Positions 1 to 8,851 are shown, numbered from the stretch's first letter. The stretch: 17,841 bases of DNA from a bacterium (GCA_009724975.1 SRXB01000008.1:1-17841), one strand, 5' to 3'. A program made the numbers and translations. Notes: a model not told the origin generated them from the sequence alone.

Positions 1-1571
<1,571 letters not shown>

Positions 1572-1764
1572 TTAAGGGGGCAACTCCAGACCTGTGCGTT
1601 AAAAAAATTTGCTTGTCGGCCCTTGTCTTTTCCCTCGGGCCGGAAGGTAGGCAAGTTTAACAATGCCTCTTTATTAAGTAAAGGAATGAGTACAGCCATT
1701 TTTTGACAGCGACCCTTTTGAGTGTTAATTTTTGCGAAAGCCAAAAACCAAAAGGAGAAAATTC
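1572..1764. promoter_or_regulatory. Divergent lepA/cooC intergenic region
   Basis: This 193-nt AT-richer gap separates the start of lepA (minus) from the start of cooC (plus) and must hold the promoters for both. A convincing -35/-10 pair is seen only for cooC (1703-1729). For lepA I find no good sigma-70 pair. Two inverted repeats are present. CGGCCC at 1617-1622 pairs with GGGCCG at 1637-1642, within the probable lepA leader. CTTTA at 1669-1673 pairs with TAAAG at 1679-1683 around TTAAG and could be an operator or part of a promoter. No ORF here looks real. Confidence 0.6.
1703..1729 (+). promoter_or_regulatory. Probable sigma-70 promoter of cooC
   Basis: A perfect TTGACA -35 hexamer lies at 1703-1708. 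The -10 is weaker: GTTAAT at 1724-1729 (4 of 6 matches, 15-nt spacer) or TTAATT at 1725-1730 (16-nt spacer). Transcription would start near 1737, giving a leader of about 28 nt that carries the AAGGAG ribosome binding site at 1752-1757. The promoter is inferred from sequence only. Confidence 0.5.
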
Positions 1765-2535
1765 ATGAAAATCGCCATAAGCGGCAAGGGCGGCGTGGGC
1801 AAGACAACCCTTTCGGGGGCGATGGCCCGCTACCTGGCCGACAACGGGTACAAAGTCCTGGCCATCGACGCCGACCCCGATTCAAACCTACCCTCCTCCA
1901 TCGGCGTACCCCTGGACGTAGCCCAAAAAATCAGGCCGCTCGCCTCGCTAAAGGAGATGGTCGCCGAGCGCACCGGCTCCAAGGGCGGCTACGGGGGCAT
2001 CTTCAAGCTCAATCCGAAGGTGGACGACATTCCCGAGGAGTACGGGATAGAGTTCAAGGGCATCCGCCTTCTCACCCTCGGCACCGTCCCGAAGGGCGGA
2101 ACGGGTTGCCTTTGCCCCGAATCTACTCTCCTTCGCGTGCTTCTGCGCCACGTGATGCTCCAGCGCGGCGAGGCGGTGATTATCGACATGGAGGCTGGCC
2201 TTGAGCATCTTGCCAGGGGTTCGACGGAGTCGATGGACGCCTTCATCGTGGTCGTGGAGCCAGGACAGCGCGCCATCCAGACCGCTCACCAGATTAAGAG
2301 GTTGGCTGGAGACCTTGGGATAGAGAAGATTTTCGTTGTGGGCAACAAGGTCGCGGACGAGACCGACCGCAAGATAATAGAGGATGGGGTCTCGCCCTTG
2401 CCGATACTCGGCTTCCTCCCTCTGAGCGAGGAGGTGAAGCGCGCCGACAAGCTGGGGGTTAGCCCCTACGATCTCGACCCGAAACTTCGGGAAGAGGCTG
2501 CGGAGATTTGCAGGCTTATAGACGTTAAAAAATAG
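1765..2535 (+). CDS. cooC: CooC/AcsF-type nickel-insertion ATPase (CODH/ACS maturation)
   Basis: A 256-residue MinD/ParA-like P-loop ATPase of the CooC family, which inserts nickel into the C-cluster of CO dehydrogenase (or, as AcsF, into acetyl-CoA synthase) in the cytoplasm. Visible motifs are a deviant Walker A (GKGGVGKTT, 7-15), switch I-like DADPDSN (35-41), the CxC motif GCLCPE with C115 and C117, Walker B VIID141 followed by EAGLEHLARG, and NK (194-195). The CxC pair binds metal at the dimer interface in characterised CooC proteins and separates the family from plain MinD/ParA. The start is the ATG at 1765, 7 nt after AAGGAG; a TTG-initiated extension to 1732 would overlap the promoter. 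No CODH subunit gene is nearby, so the client enzyme must be elsewhere. CooC and AcsF cannot be told apart here. Confidence 0.85.
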   Translation: MKIAISGKGGVGKTTLSGAMARYLADNGYKVLAIDADPDSNLPSSIGVPLDVAQKIRPLASLKEMVAERTGSKGGYGGIFKLNPKVDDIPEEYGIEFKGIRLLTLGTVPKGGTGCLCPESTLLRVLLRHVMLQRGEAVIIDMEAGLEHLARGSTESMDAFIVVVEPGQRAIQTAHQIKRLAGDLGIEKIFVVGNKVADETDRKIIEDGVSPLPILGFLPLSEEVKRADKLGVSPYDLDPKLREEAAEICRLIDVKK

Positions 2536-2556
2536 CCCTGCGGGTATTATGCAAAT

Positions 2557-2588
2557 AAAAAGGGCAAGGATTTCTCCTTGCCCTTTTT
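2557..2588. terminator. Bidirectional intrinsic terminator between cooC and rplQ
   Basis: AAAAAGGGCAAGGA (2557-2570) and its exact complement TCCTTGCCCTTTTT (2575-2588) form a perfect 14-bp stem with a 4-nt loop. The outer A/T pairs give a U-run in either direction, extended on the plus side by a further T5 after GA. It lies 21 nt past the cooC stop and 20 nt past the rplQ stop, so it should end both convergent transcripts, including the whole ribosomal protein operon. Confidence 0.93.
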
Positions 2589-2608
2589 GATTTTTGGCTT
2601 TGCCGTAT

Positions 2609-3121
2609 TTATTCGGCGGGAGCCTCTTCCTTCGCCTCTTCGGCGGGAGCTGCGGACTCTTCCACGACGGGGGCGGCTTCTTCAACCACCGGAGCGGCGG
2701 CCACGGGCTCGACAACCGGAGCCTTGGGGGCCTTGGGCGCGGCCTTCTTGGCCTTGGGGGCGCAGGGCTCGGTTACGATTTCAAGAAGGCTGATGGGGGC
2801 GTTGTCGCCCTTTCTGGCGCCAATCTTGATGATGCGGGTGTAACCGCCGGGGCGGGCGGCAACTGCTTCGGCGATTTCGCCGAAGAGTTTGGCGACCGCT
2901 TCCACCGAGCGCACGTAGGAAAGGGCGCGGCGGCGGGCGTGGAGGTCGCCCCTCTTGCCGAGGGTTATGAGCTTTTCAGCTATCTTGCGCACTTCCTTGG
3001 CCTTGGCGTCGGTGGTGCGTATTTTGCCGTGCATGAAGAGCGAGGTGACCATGTTGCGGAACATCGCTTTTCTGTGGCTGGAGTTTCTGCCGAGTTGACG
3101 GCCTACCTTGTTGTGCCGCAT
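2609..3121 (-). CDS. rplQ: 50S ribosomal protein L17 with long C-terminal tail
   Basis: L17 of the large subunit, which contacts domain III of 23S rRNA near the tunnel exit. The N-terminus MRHNKVGRQLGRNSSHRKAM is the family signature and the conserved domain ends around residue 119. The protein has 170 residues against 127 in E. coli. The excess is a low-complexity tail (121-170): first K/A/P-rich, then repeats of APVVE and acidic E/A/P runs, probably disordered. The start is ATG with AGAGGA 7 nt upstream. It is the last gene of the operon, 25 nt after rpoA, and its transcript ends at the terminator at 2557-2588. The stop codon sits in the 8-nt loop of a 4-bp GCCG/CGGC stem (2602-2617). Confidence 0.97.
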   Translation of the reverse strand: MRHNKVGRQLGRNSSHRKAMFRNMVTSLFMHGKIRTTDAKAKEVRKIAEKLITLGKRGDLHARRRALSYVRSVEAVAKLFGEIAEAVAARPGGYTRIIKIGARKGDNAPISLLEIVTEPCAPKAKKAAPKAPKAPVVEPVAAAPVVEEAAPVVEESAAPAEEAKEEAPAE

Positions 3122-3142
3122 TTAAATATCCTCTTTGACTTA

Positions 3143-3154
3143 AGCTTTAAAGCT
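3143..3154 (-). other. Perfect 12-bp palindrome enclosing the rpoA stop codon
   Basis: AGCTTTAAAGCT is self-complementary; in RNA it can form a 4-bp stem with a UUAA loop holding the rpoA UAA. It is short and weak, so any role is speculative. Confidence 0.4.
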
Positions 3155-4157
3155 CTTCTTCTTCAACGTCTTCTTCGGGCGGGGTCCAGCCGTGTATCTC
3201 CATGCCGAGATGGAGGTTCATCGTCTGGAGAATGTCCTTGATCTCGTTCAGGGACTTTCTGCCGAAGTTCTTCGTCTTGAGCATCTCGGCGTCGTTTTTC
3301 TGCACCAGCTCGCCGATGAAGCGGATGTTTGCCGACTTGAGGCAGTTGGCGGCGCGCACCGAAAGCTCAAGCTCGCTGACCTTGCGGTCGAGGTTGGGGT
3401 TGTAGGCAGCCACTTCGGCCTCTTCAACCGCGGTTTCCTCCACCTCTTCGCCCTCTTCGAAATTGATGAAGACCTGTACCTGGTCCTTCAATATCTTGGC
3501 GGCGTAGGCGATGGCGTCGTCGGGCCTTACGGAGCCGTCGGTCCATATTTCGAGAATGAGCTTGTCGTAGTCGGTGCGCTGGCCGACTCGGGCCTGCTCG
3601 ACGCGGAAGTTCACCTTCTCGACGGGGCAGAAGACCGCATCGACGGGTATCCAGCCGATGGGGAGGTCTTCGTTCTTGTTCATTTCGGCGGGTATGTATC
3701 CCTTGCCGACCTCGACGACCATCTCCGCAACGAGCCTGCCGCCTTCGCTTATGGAAGCGATGTGGGCGTCGGGGTTGAGGACCTCAATGGTCGAACCGGC
3801 GGCTATGTCGGAGGCCTTCACCTCGCAGGGGCCGACCATGTCAAGATGGAGGCGCTTCTGCTTGGAGGTGGAGGCTTTGAGCCGCACGTTCTTGAGGTTC
3901 AAAATCAGTTCCACAACGTCCTCGGCGACGCCGGGGATGGTGGAGAACTCGTGGTGCACGCCTTCGAACTTGACCTGCACGATGGCCGCGCCCTGCAGGC
4001 TTGAGAGCAAGATTCTGCGGAGGGCGTTGCCGAGGGTTATTCCGTATCCGCGCTCAAGGGGCTCGGCGGTGAATTTGCCGTAGGTGTCGCAGAGGGTTTC
4101 CTCTTCCACCAAGAGCCTCTTGGGCTTAATAAGTTCACGCCAGTTGCGCTGTTGCAA
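3147..4157 (-). CDS. rpoA: DNA-directed RNA polymerase alpha subunit
   Basis: The alpha subunit dimerises to nucleate core RNA polymerase, and its C-terminal domain binds UP elements and activators. It has 336 residues. The N-terminal domain carries EPLERGYGITLGNALRRILLSS (34-55, given here as one conserved block). A very acidic linker spans about 234-250. The C-terminal domain spans about 258-320 with LELSVRAANCLKSANI (263-278) and KNFGRKSLNEIK (296-307). A second acidic tail ends the protein. The start is TTG at 4157, supported by GGAGG 7 nt upstream and by the expected N-terminus (NWRELIKPK). That N-terminus resembles Desulfobacterota alpha subunits from memory. The TAA stop lies in the TTAA loop of the palindrome at 3143-3154. 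Confidence 0.98.
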   Translation of the reverse strand: MQQRNWRELIKPKRLLVEEETLCDTYGKFTAEPLERGYGITLGNALRRILLSSLQGAAIVQVKFEGVHHEFSTIPGVAEDVVELILNLKNVRLKASTSKQKRLHLDMVGPCEVKASDIAAGSTIEVLNPDAHIASISEGGRLVAEMVVEVGKGYIPAEMNKNEDLPIGWIPVDAVFCPVEKVNFRVEQARVGQRTDYDKLILEIWTDGSVRPDDAIAYAAKILKDQVQVFINFEEGEEVEETAVEEAEVAAYNPNLDRKVSELELSVRAANCLKSANIRFIGELVQKNDAEMLKTKNFGRKSLNEIKDILQTMNLHLGMEIHGWTPPEEDVEEEEL

Positions 4158-4204
4158 AGTAAAACCTCCGGTGCGAAAGGGTAGCGTTAAGCGCCTTTTA
4201 GCCC

Positions 4205-4831
4205 TTACTTGGAGTACAATTCGACGATCAGATGCTCTTCGATGGGCATCGTGATCTCTTCGCGCTTGGGCAGTTCCTTGATCGTGCAGGTGAAGTTCTT
4301 TGCATCGATCTCAAGCCAGCCCGGCACCCCCCTCGAACCCACGCCCTCTTGGGCGGAGACGATGGCGGGAATCTTCTTGGAGTTTTCGCGCACCGCGACT
4401 ATATCGCCCGCCTTCGTGAGGAAGGAGGGGATGTTCACCTTTTTGCCGTTCACGGTGAAGTGGCCGTGACGGACGAGCTGGCGGGCTTCGTTTCTGGAGC
4501 CGGCGTAGCCCATGCGGTAAACCATGTTGTCGAGGCGGGATTCGAGTATCTTCAGGAGGTTCTCGCCGGTGACGCCCTTGAGGCGGTCGGCTTCCTGAAA
4601 GTAGGCGCGGAACTGCTTTTCCTGTACGCCGTATATCCTGCGGACCTTCTGCTTCTCGCGGAGCTGGCGGCCGTATTCGCTGGCCTTGCCCCTGCCCTGC
4701 CCGTGCTGTCCCGGGGGGTAATTGCGTCTCTCAATGGCGCACTTGTCGGTGAAGCAGCGCTCGCCCTTGAGGTTGAGTTTCATCTTTTCGCGCCGACAGA
4801 GTCGGCAAACGGCATCGCGATATCTGGCCAA
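4205..4831 (-). CDS. rpsD: 30S ribosomal protein S4, zinc-finger form
   Basis: S4 is a primary 16S rRNA binder that nucleates 30S assembly and forms part of the mRNA entry tunnel with S3 and S5. In E. coli it also represses the alpha operon. It has 208 residues. The N-terminal zinc motif is intact: C9, C12, C26, C31. The S4 RNA-binding fold spans about 97-140 (LESRLDNMVYR, then ARQLVRHGHFTVNG). The start is TTG at 4831 with GGAGG 7 nt upstream; no in-frame ATG lies nearby that would keep the first cysteine pair. It sits 21 nt after rpsK and 47 nt before rpoA. The 47-nt gap holds only a weak interrupted stem. Confidence 0.98.
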   Translation of the reverse strand: MARYRDAVCRLCRREKMKLNLKGERCFTDKCAIERRNYPPGQHGQGRGKASEYGRQLREKQKVRRIYGVQEKQFRAYFQEADRLKGVTGENLLKILESRLDNMVYRMGYAGSRNEARQLVRHGHFTVNGKKVNIPSFLTKAGDIVAVRENSKKIPAIVSAQEGVGSRGVPGWLEIDAKNFTCTIKELPKREEITMPIEEHLIVELYSK

Positions 4832-4852
4832 AGCGTATCCTCCTCGCTTGCC

Positions 4853-5242
4853 TTACACACGCCGCCTTTTGGGCGGGCGGCAACCATTGTGCGGAATCGG
4901 GGTGACGTCGGTCACTCGGGTTATGTTGAGGCCAGCGGCGTTGATGGCGCGGATGGCGCCCTCTCTGCCGGAGCCGGGGCCTTTGACGAAGACCTCGACG
5001 TTGCGAAGACCGTGTTCCATCGCCTTCTCGGCGGCGTCCTTGCCGGCGATCTGCGCGGCGAAGGGGGTGGACTTCCTGGATCCCTTGAACCCTGCAACCC
5101 CCGCGTTGGACCACGAGATTGTGTTCCCGTTCGCGTCGGTTATTGTTACGACGGTGTTGTTGAAGGTGCTCTTGATGTGCACCACGCCGTCTCTGATGTT
5201 CTTTTTGATTTTCTTGACCCTGCGGGCGGCCCGTTTAGCCAT
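4853..5242 (-). CDS. rpsK: 30S ribosomal protein S11
   Basis: S11 lies on the 30S platform, contacts 16S rRNA near the E site and interacts with S7 and the mRNA exit path. It has 129 residues, as usual. Conserved stretches include VVHIKSTFNNTVVTITD, GRKSTPFAAQ-like GSRKSTPFAAQ, VKGPGSGREGAIRA and the C-terminal VTPIPHNGCRPPKRRRV. ATG start with AAGGA 7 nt upstream. It lies 30 nt after rpsM in the alpha block. Confidence 0.98.
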   Translation of the reverse strand: MAKRAARRVKKIKKNIRDGVVHIKSTFNNTVVTITDANGNTISWSNAGVAGFKGSRKSTPFAAQIAGKDAAEKAMEHGLRNVEVFVKGPGSGREGAIRAINAAGLNITRVTDVTPIPHNGCRPPKRRRV

Positions 5243-5272
5243 CGATATATCCTTTCAGCGGTATTCCCGCGC

Positions 5273-5623
5273 CTACTTGCGGCGGGGGCCCTTGCGCGTG
5301 CGCGCATTGGTCTTTGTGCGCTGGCCCCTGACAGGAAGCCCTTTGCGGTGGCGAAGTCCACGGTAGCAACCAAGGTCCATGAGACGCTTGATGTTGCTGA
5401 GCACTATGCGGCGAAGGTCACCCTCAACCTTGTACTGCTCGTCGATTACTTTGCGGATCGCCTGAAGCTCCTCTTCGGTGACGTCGTCGCTCTTTGTGTT
5501 GAAGTTCACCCCCGCCTCGGAAAGTATCTTGCGGGCGCTGGGGCGACCGATTCCGAAGATGGACGTCAAGGCGACTTCCATGCGCTTTTGGCGCGGAAGA
5601 TCGACACCTGCTATTCTCGCCAC
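5273..5623 (-). CDS. rpsM: 30S ribosomal protein S13
   Basis: S13 forms the head-to-50S bridges (B1a/b) and its basic C-terminal tail reaches the P-site tRNA. It has 116 residues. MARIAGVDLPRQKR, the helix-hairpin-like SIFGIGRPSARKIL and the tail GLRHRKGLPVRGQRTKTNAR are typical. The start is GTG at 5623, 7 nt after AGGAGG. The TAG stop is in the 11-nt loop of a 5-bp CCCGC/GCGGG stem (5266-5286). Confidence 0.98.
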   Translation of the reverse strand: MARIAGVDLPRQKRMEVALTSIFGIGRPSARKILSEAGVNFNTKSDDVTEEELQAIRKVIDEQYKVEGDLRRIVLSNIKRLMDLGCYRGLRHRKGLPVRGQRTKTNARTRKGPRRK

Positions 5624-5659
5624 TTTTATTCCTCCTCTGCCTTCTTACGCAGAATTATT

Positions 5660-5773
5660 CTAGCCCTGGCGCTGTTTGTGCCTGGGGTTTTCACAAATTA
5701 CGCGCACGATTCCCTTGCGGAGGAGAATCTTGCACTTGTCGCACATTGCTTTTACGGAAGGTCTGACTTTCAT
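5660..5773 (-). CDS. rpmJ: 50S ribosomal protein L36, zinc form
   Basis: A 37-residue protein of the large subunit with the complete C+ zinc ribbon: C11, C14, C27 and H32. It begins MKVRPSVKAMCDKCK and ends with the family-typical RHKQRQG. The ATG at 5773 follows an AGCAGG-type Shine-Dalgarno. It lies between infA and rpsM, its usual position. Zinc-independent paralogues are often expressed under zinc starvation in other bacteria; none is present here. Confidence 0.97.
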   Translation of the reverse strand: MKVRPSVKAMCDKCKILLRKGIVRVICENPRHKQRQG

Positions 5774-5793
5774 TTTACCTGCTCCCGATGACT

Positions 5794-5807
5794 GCCGCCT
5801 GGGCGGC
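5794..5807 (-). other. Hairpin 1 nt after the infA stop codon
   Basis: GCCGC and GCGGC pair (5 bp) around a CCAG loop. No U-tract follows, so it is unlikely to terminate transcription. It could insulate infA from rpmJ translation or protect a processed 3' end. Confidence 0.5.
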
Positions 5808-5808
5808 T

Positions 5809-6027
5809 TTATTTCTTTCTGTAAGTGATGCGCCCGCGGGTTAGGTCGTAGGGTGATATCTCGACCGTTACCCTGTCTCCGGGGAGTATTTTGATGAAGT
5901 TCATCCTCATCTTGCCGGAGATGTGCGCCAATATCTTGTGGCCGCTGTCCAGTTCTACCCGGAACATGGCGTTCGGCAACGGCTCGATTACCGTTCCTTC
6001 TATCTCTATGGCTTCTTCTTTAGCCAA
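5809..6027 (-). CDS. infA: Translation initiation factor IF-1
   Basis: IF-1 is a single S1/OB-fold protein that binds the 30S A site during initiation. It has 72 residues, the standard length. Typical segments are IEGTVIEPLPNAMFRVEL, GHKILAHISGKMRMNFI and GDRVTVEISPYDLTRGRI. The start codon is TTG at 6027, 7-8 nt after AGGAG; the expected residues AKEEA follow directly, so this start is well supported. Located between map and rpmJ as in many bacteria. Confidence 0.98.
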   Translation of the reverse strand: MAKEEAIEIEGTVIEPLPNAMFRVELDSGHKILAHISGKMRMNFIKILPGDRVTVEISPYDLTRGRITYRKK

Positions 6028-6042
6028 ATGCTTTTCTCCTGC

Positions 6043-6816
6043 CTATCCGGGCAAGGTCAAGATGACCGGCCCGTTTTCGGTGATGGCCACCGTGTGTTCC
6101 GTGTGGGCGGCGAGGCTCCCGTCCCTGGTTCGGGCGGTCCAGCCGTCCGAGTCCACGGTGAGTCCGGATGCGCCCGCGTTTATCATGGGCTCTATCGCCA
6201 GCACCATTCCGGCCTTGAGCCGGACTCCCCTGCCCTCGATCCCGAAATTGGGGACCTGAGGGTCTTCGTGCAGCGAGGCGCCTATGCCGTGTCCCACGAA
6301 CTCGCGGACAACGTTGAACCCTTCCTTCTCCACGACTCTCTGGACCGCTACGCCTATGTCGCCGACCGTGTTGCCTGCGACCGCGACTGAAATGCCCGCC
6401 GCCAGAGCCCTTTGGGCCGTGTCTATCAGCCTTGCGGCAAGAGGGCTGGCCGATCCGACCGCCACGCTTATCGCCGCATCGCCGTAGAACCCGTTAGCAT
6501 ACACCCCAAAGTCCACGCTGAGCAAGTCCCCATCTTTAAGGACCCGTTTTTTGCTCGGTATGCCATGGACGATCTCATCGTTTACCGAGGTACAGAGGTT
6601 AGCCGGAAAGGCCATCCCCTTGGGGCTGGGGTTGGGGACGCCCTTGAAGGCCCCCTTGAGATTGCTTTTTTTAAGCTCTTGCGCCGCAATCTCTTCCAGA
6701 TCGCCGGTTGAGACGCCAGGCTTTACGCTGGCTCTTATTATCTCAAGGATTCGTGCGACCTCGCGGTTCGCTTCCCTCATCCTTTCGATTTCAGCCGGCG
6801 ACTTTAATATAATCAC
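6043..6816 (-). CDS. map: Type I methionine aminopeptidase
   Basis: Removes the initiator methionine from nascent proteins after deformylation; a cytosolic dinuclear metalloenzyme. It has 257 residues with the pita-bread fold and no N-terminal SH3 or zinc extension (type Ia). The metal ligands are visible as D102 (VDFG), D113 (YGDAA), H176 (GHGIG), E209 (IEPM) and E240 (HTEHT); H84 (DEIVHG) is the conserved substrate-side histidine. The start is GTG at 6816, overlapping the adk stop as GTGA, which indicates translational coupling. The TAG stop overlaps a small UGCC/GGCA stem (4 bp). Confidence 0.98.
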   Translation of the reverse strand: MIILKSPAEIERMREANREVARILEIIRASVKPGVSTGDLEEIAAQELKKSNLKGAFKGVPNPSPKGMAFPANLCTSVNDEIVHGIPSKKRVLKDGDLLSVDFGVYANGFYGDAAISVAVGSASPLAARLIDTAQRALAAGISVAVAGNTVGDIGVAVQRVVEKEGFNVVREFVGHGIGASLHEDPQVPNFGIEGRGVRLKAGMVLAIEPMINAGASGLTVDSDGWTARTRDGSLAAHTEHTVAITENGPVILTLPG

Positions 6817-7457
6817 CCGCCCAACACGCTCGTTATCTTGGCGAAGATCTCGTCGATCGAGCCGACGCCCGCGATGGGACGGAGTAGACCGGCCTTCTTG
6901 TAGTATTCGATGAGGGGCGCGGTCTGGTCGTCGTAAACCTTAAGGCGGCTGCGTATCGTCTCTTCGTTGTCGTCGGCGCGCTGATAAAGTTCGCCGCCGC
7001 ACTTGTCGCAAACGCCCTCTTTCTTCGGGGGGTCGAAGAGGACGTGGAAGCCGGAGCCGCATGCCTTGCAGGTCCTGCGGCCCGTGAGGCGGGCGACGAG
7101 TTCTTCGTTGGCGACGTCGATGGAGACGACATGGTCAATCTTAAGGCTCATGGAGTCGAGGACTTTTTTCAGCGCGTCGGCCTGGCCCACGGTGCGGGGG
7201 AAGCCGTCGAGCATGAAGCCTTTTTTGCAGTCGTCGAGCTTGATGCGCTCTTCGATGAGGCCTATTACTACTTCGTCGGGCACGAGCTTTCCGGCTTCCA
7301 TGAACTTCTTGGCCTCAAGGCCGAGCGCGGTGCCCTCCTTGAGCGCGGCGCGAAGCATATCGCCGGTGCTTATCTGGGGTATGCCGTATTTGTCAACGAG
7401 CTTTTTGGCCTGGGTTCCTTTGCCGGCCCCGGGTCCGCCGAGTAGTATGATTCTCAT
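6813..7457 (-). CDS. adk: Adenylate kinase with zinc-binding LID
   Basis: Interconverts ATP + AMP and 2 ADP. It has 214 residues. The P-loop GGPGAGKGTQ is at 7-16, the AMP-binding STGDMLR at 30-36, and DGFPRT at 84-89. The LID carries four cysteines C130, C133, C150 and C153, the structural zinc site found in Gram-positive and some Gram-negative enzymes but replaced in E. coli. ATG start with GGAGA upstream. It is 41 nt after secY and overlaps map by 4 nt, the classic secY-adk-map arrangement. Confidence 0.98.
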   Translation of the reverse strand: MRIILLGGPGAGKGTQAKKLVDKYGIPQISTGDMLRAALKEGTALGLEAKKFMEAGKLVPDEVVIGLIEERIKLDDCKKGFMLDGFPRTVGQADALKKVLDSMSLKIDHVVSIDVANEELVARLTGRRTCKACGSGFHVLFDPPKKEGVCDKCGGELYQRADDNEETIRSRLKVYDDQTAPLIEYYKKAGLLRPIAGVGSIDEIFAKITSVLGG

Positions 7458-7498
7458 CTTGTATTCTCCAACCAGGAAAAATACTGCCGGTTAATAAG

Positions 7499-8851
7499 TT
7501 ATGAGCGTCTGCCGCGCATTCTGCGCGAGCCCATCAACCCTTCGTAATTACGGGCGATGAGATGAGTCTCTATCTGCGCGACCGTGTCCAGCGCAACGCC
7601 GACGACGATCAGAAGGCTTGTGCCGCCGAAGTAGAATGAGACGCCTTCCTTCATCATCAGTGAGGGCAGCACGCAGATTAGGCTTACGTAGAGGCCGCCC
7701 CAGAAGGTCAGTCTGCTGAGCACGTTGTCTATGAACTCGGCGGTGCGCTGTCCGGGGCGTATGCCGGGGATGTAGCCGCCGTGTTTTTTCAGGTTTTCCG
7801 CAACGTCGTTGGGGTTGAACTGTATGGCGGTGTAAAAGTAGGAGAAGAATATCACCAGCCCCGCGAAGAGCATGTTGTAGGTGATCGTTGTGGGCGAAAG
7901 CCACGCCCTCATCTTCTCGACCACCGGATGCGTGACGAACTGGCCGATGGTGAGGGGGAACATGAGGAGCGAGGAGGCGAAGATCGCCGGAATAACGCCC
8001 GCAGTGTTTATCTTGAGCGGAAGGTGGGTGGACTGGCCGCCGTAAACCTTTCGCCCCACTACCCTCTTGGCGTAGTGGACGGGGATCCTTCTTTGGGAAC
8101 GCTCCACGTAGACGACGAAGAGGGTCACGACGATTACGAAGATGAAAAGGAGGAGCGCTCCGCCGACACCTATGCCGCGCGCGAATTCGCTGACAACCGC
8201 GCGGGGTATGCCGCCGACGATGCCCGCGAAGATTATGAGCGAGATGCCGTTGCCTATGCCGCGCTCGGTAATCTGTTCGCCCAGCCACATTATGAAGGCG
8301 GTGCCGGCGGTGAGGGATATGACGGTTAGAAGCCTAAAGCCCATTCCGGCCTGAATGACTACGGAGGCGGGTCCAGGACCTCCGAGGCCATATTGCGCTA
8401 TCAGGTTTGGGTCGGTCACGTTCACCGTGAGGTTCTCTATGCCGATAGCTATGCCGAAGCCCTGTATGGCAGCGAGTATGACGGTGCCGTAGCGGGTGTA
8501 CTGGGTGATGACCCTGCGCCCTTGTTCGCCCTCCTTGGAGAGCCTTTCTAGCGTAGGCACTACAACCGTGAGAAGCTGTAGAATGATGGACGCGCTTATA
8601 TAAGGCATTATGCCGAGGGCGAAGATGCTCATCTGGCTGAGCGCGCCGCCGCTGAACATGTTGACGAGCCCCAGTATTGAGTCGCCGCCCTGGTCCACCC
8701 AGCTGCCGAAGAGGCCAGCCCTCATGCCTGGAACCGGCACGTGTACGCCGAGCCTGTAAACGGCCAGGAAGAAGAAGGTCATTAGTATCCTTCTTCTAAG
8801 CTCGGGGATTTGGGTTATTCCCCGAATGTCCCCGGCCAGCTTGTTAGCCAA
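7499..8851 (-). CDS. secY: Preprotein translocase subunit SecY
   Basis: The central channel of the Sec translocon in the inner membrane. It has 450 residues with ten hydrophobic segments. The plug region NMFSGGALSQMSIFALG (64-80) and the signature GEQITERGIGNGISL (191-205) are present. The cytosolic loop carries YAKRVVGRKVYGGQ (260-273), and QIETHLIARNYEGLM (426-440) comes near the C-terminus, followed by a basic tail. The start is TTG at 8851, preceded by GAGG at 6-nt spacing, and overlaps the rplO stop by 8 nt. SecE and SecG are not in the window. Confidence 0.98.
   Translation of the reverse strand: MANKLAGDIRGITQIPELRRRILMTFFFLAVYRLGVHVPVPGMRAGLFGSWVDQGGDSILGLVNMFSGGALSQMSIFALGIMPYISASIILQLLTVVVPTLERLSKEGEQGRRVITQYTRYGTVILAAIQGFGIAIGIENLTVNVTDPNLIAQYGLGGPGPASVVIQAGMGFRLLTVISLTAGTAFIMWLGEQITERGIGNGISLIIFAGIVGGIPRAVVSEFARGIGVGGALLLFIFVIVVTLFVVYVERSQRRIPVHYAKRVVGRKVYGGQSTHLPLKINTAGVIPAIFASSLLMFPLTIGQFVTHPVVEKMRAWLSPTTITYNMLFAGLVIFFSYFYTAIQFNPNDVAENLKKHGGYIPGIRPGQRTAEFIDNVLSRLTFWGGLYVSLICVLPSLMMKEGVSFYFGGTSLLIVVGVALDTVAQIETHLIARNYEGLMGSRRMRGRRS

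Noticed and set aside
1594..1642. Hairpin followed by T7 upstream of lepA as a terminator
   Set aside because: The T-run is about 10 nt away from the stem, the loop is 14 nt, and no gene upstream on the minus strand would need it.
1732..1764. TTG-started extension of cooC
   Set aside because: It would begin next to the -10 element, and the ATG at 1765 has an ideal Shine-Dalgarno.
1948..2715. A 255-codon minus-strand frame across cooC, the terminator and rplQ
   Set aside because: It runs through the bidirectional terminator and two real genes; its composition is that of a shadow frame.
4232..5791. A 519-codon open frame on the plus strand opposite rpsD, rpsK, rpsM and rpmJ
   Set aside because: It is fully antisense to four certain ribosomal genes, has no recognisable domain and is the kind of long frame that GC-rich codon bias creates on the opposite strand.
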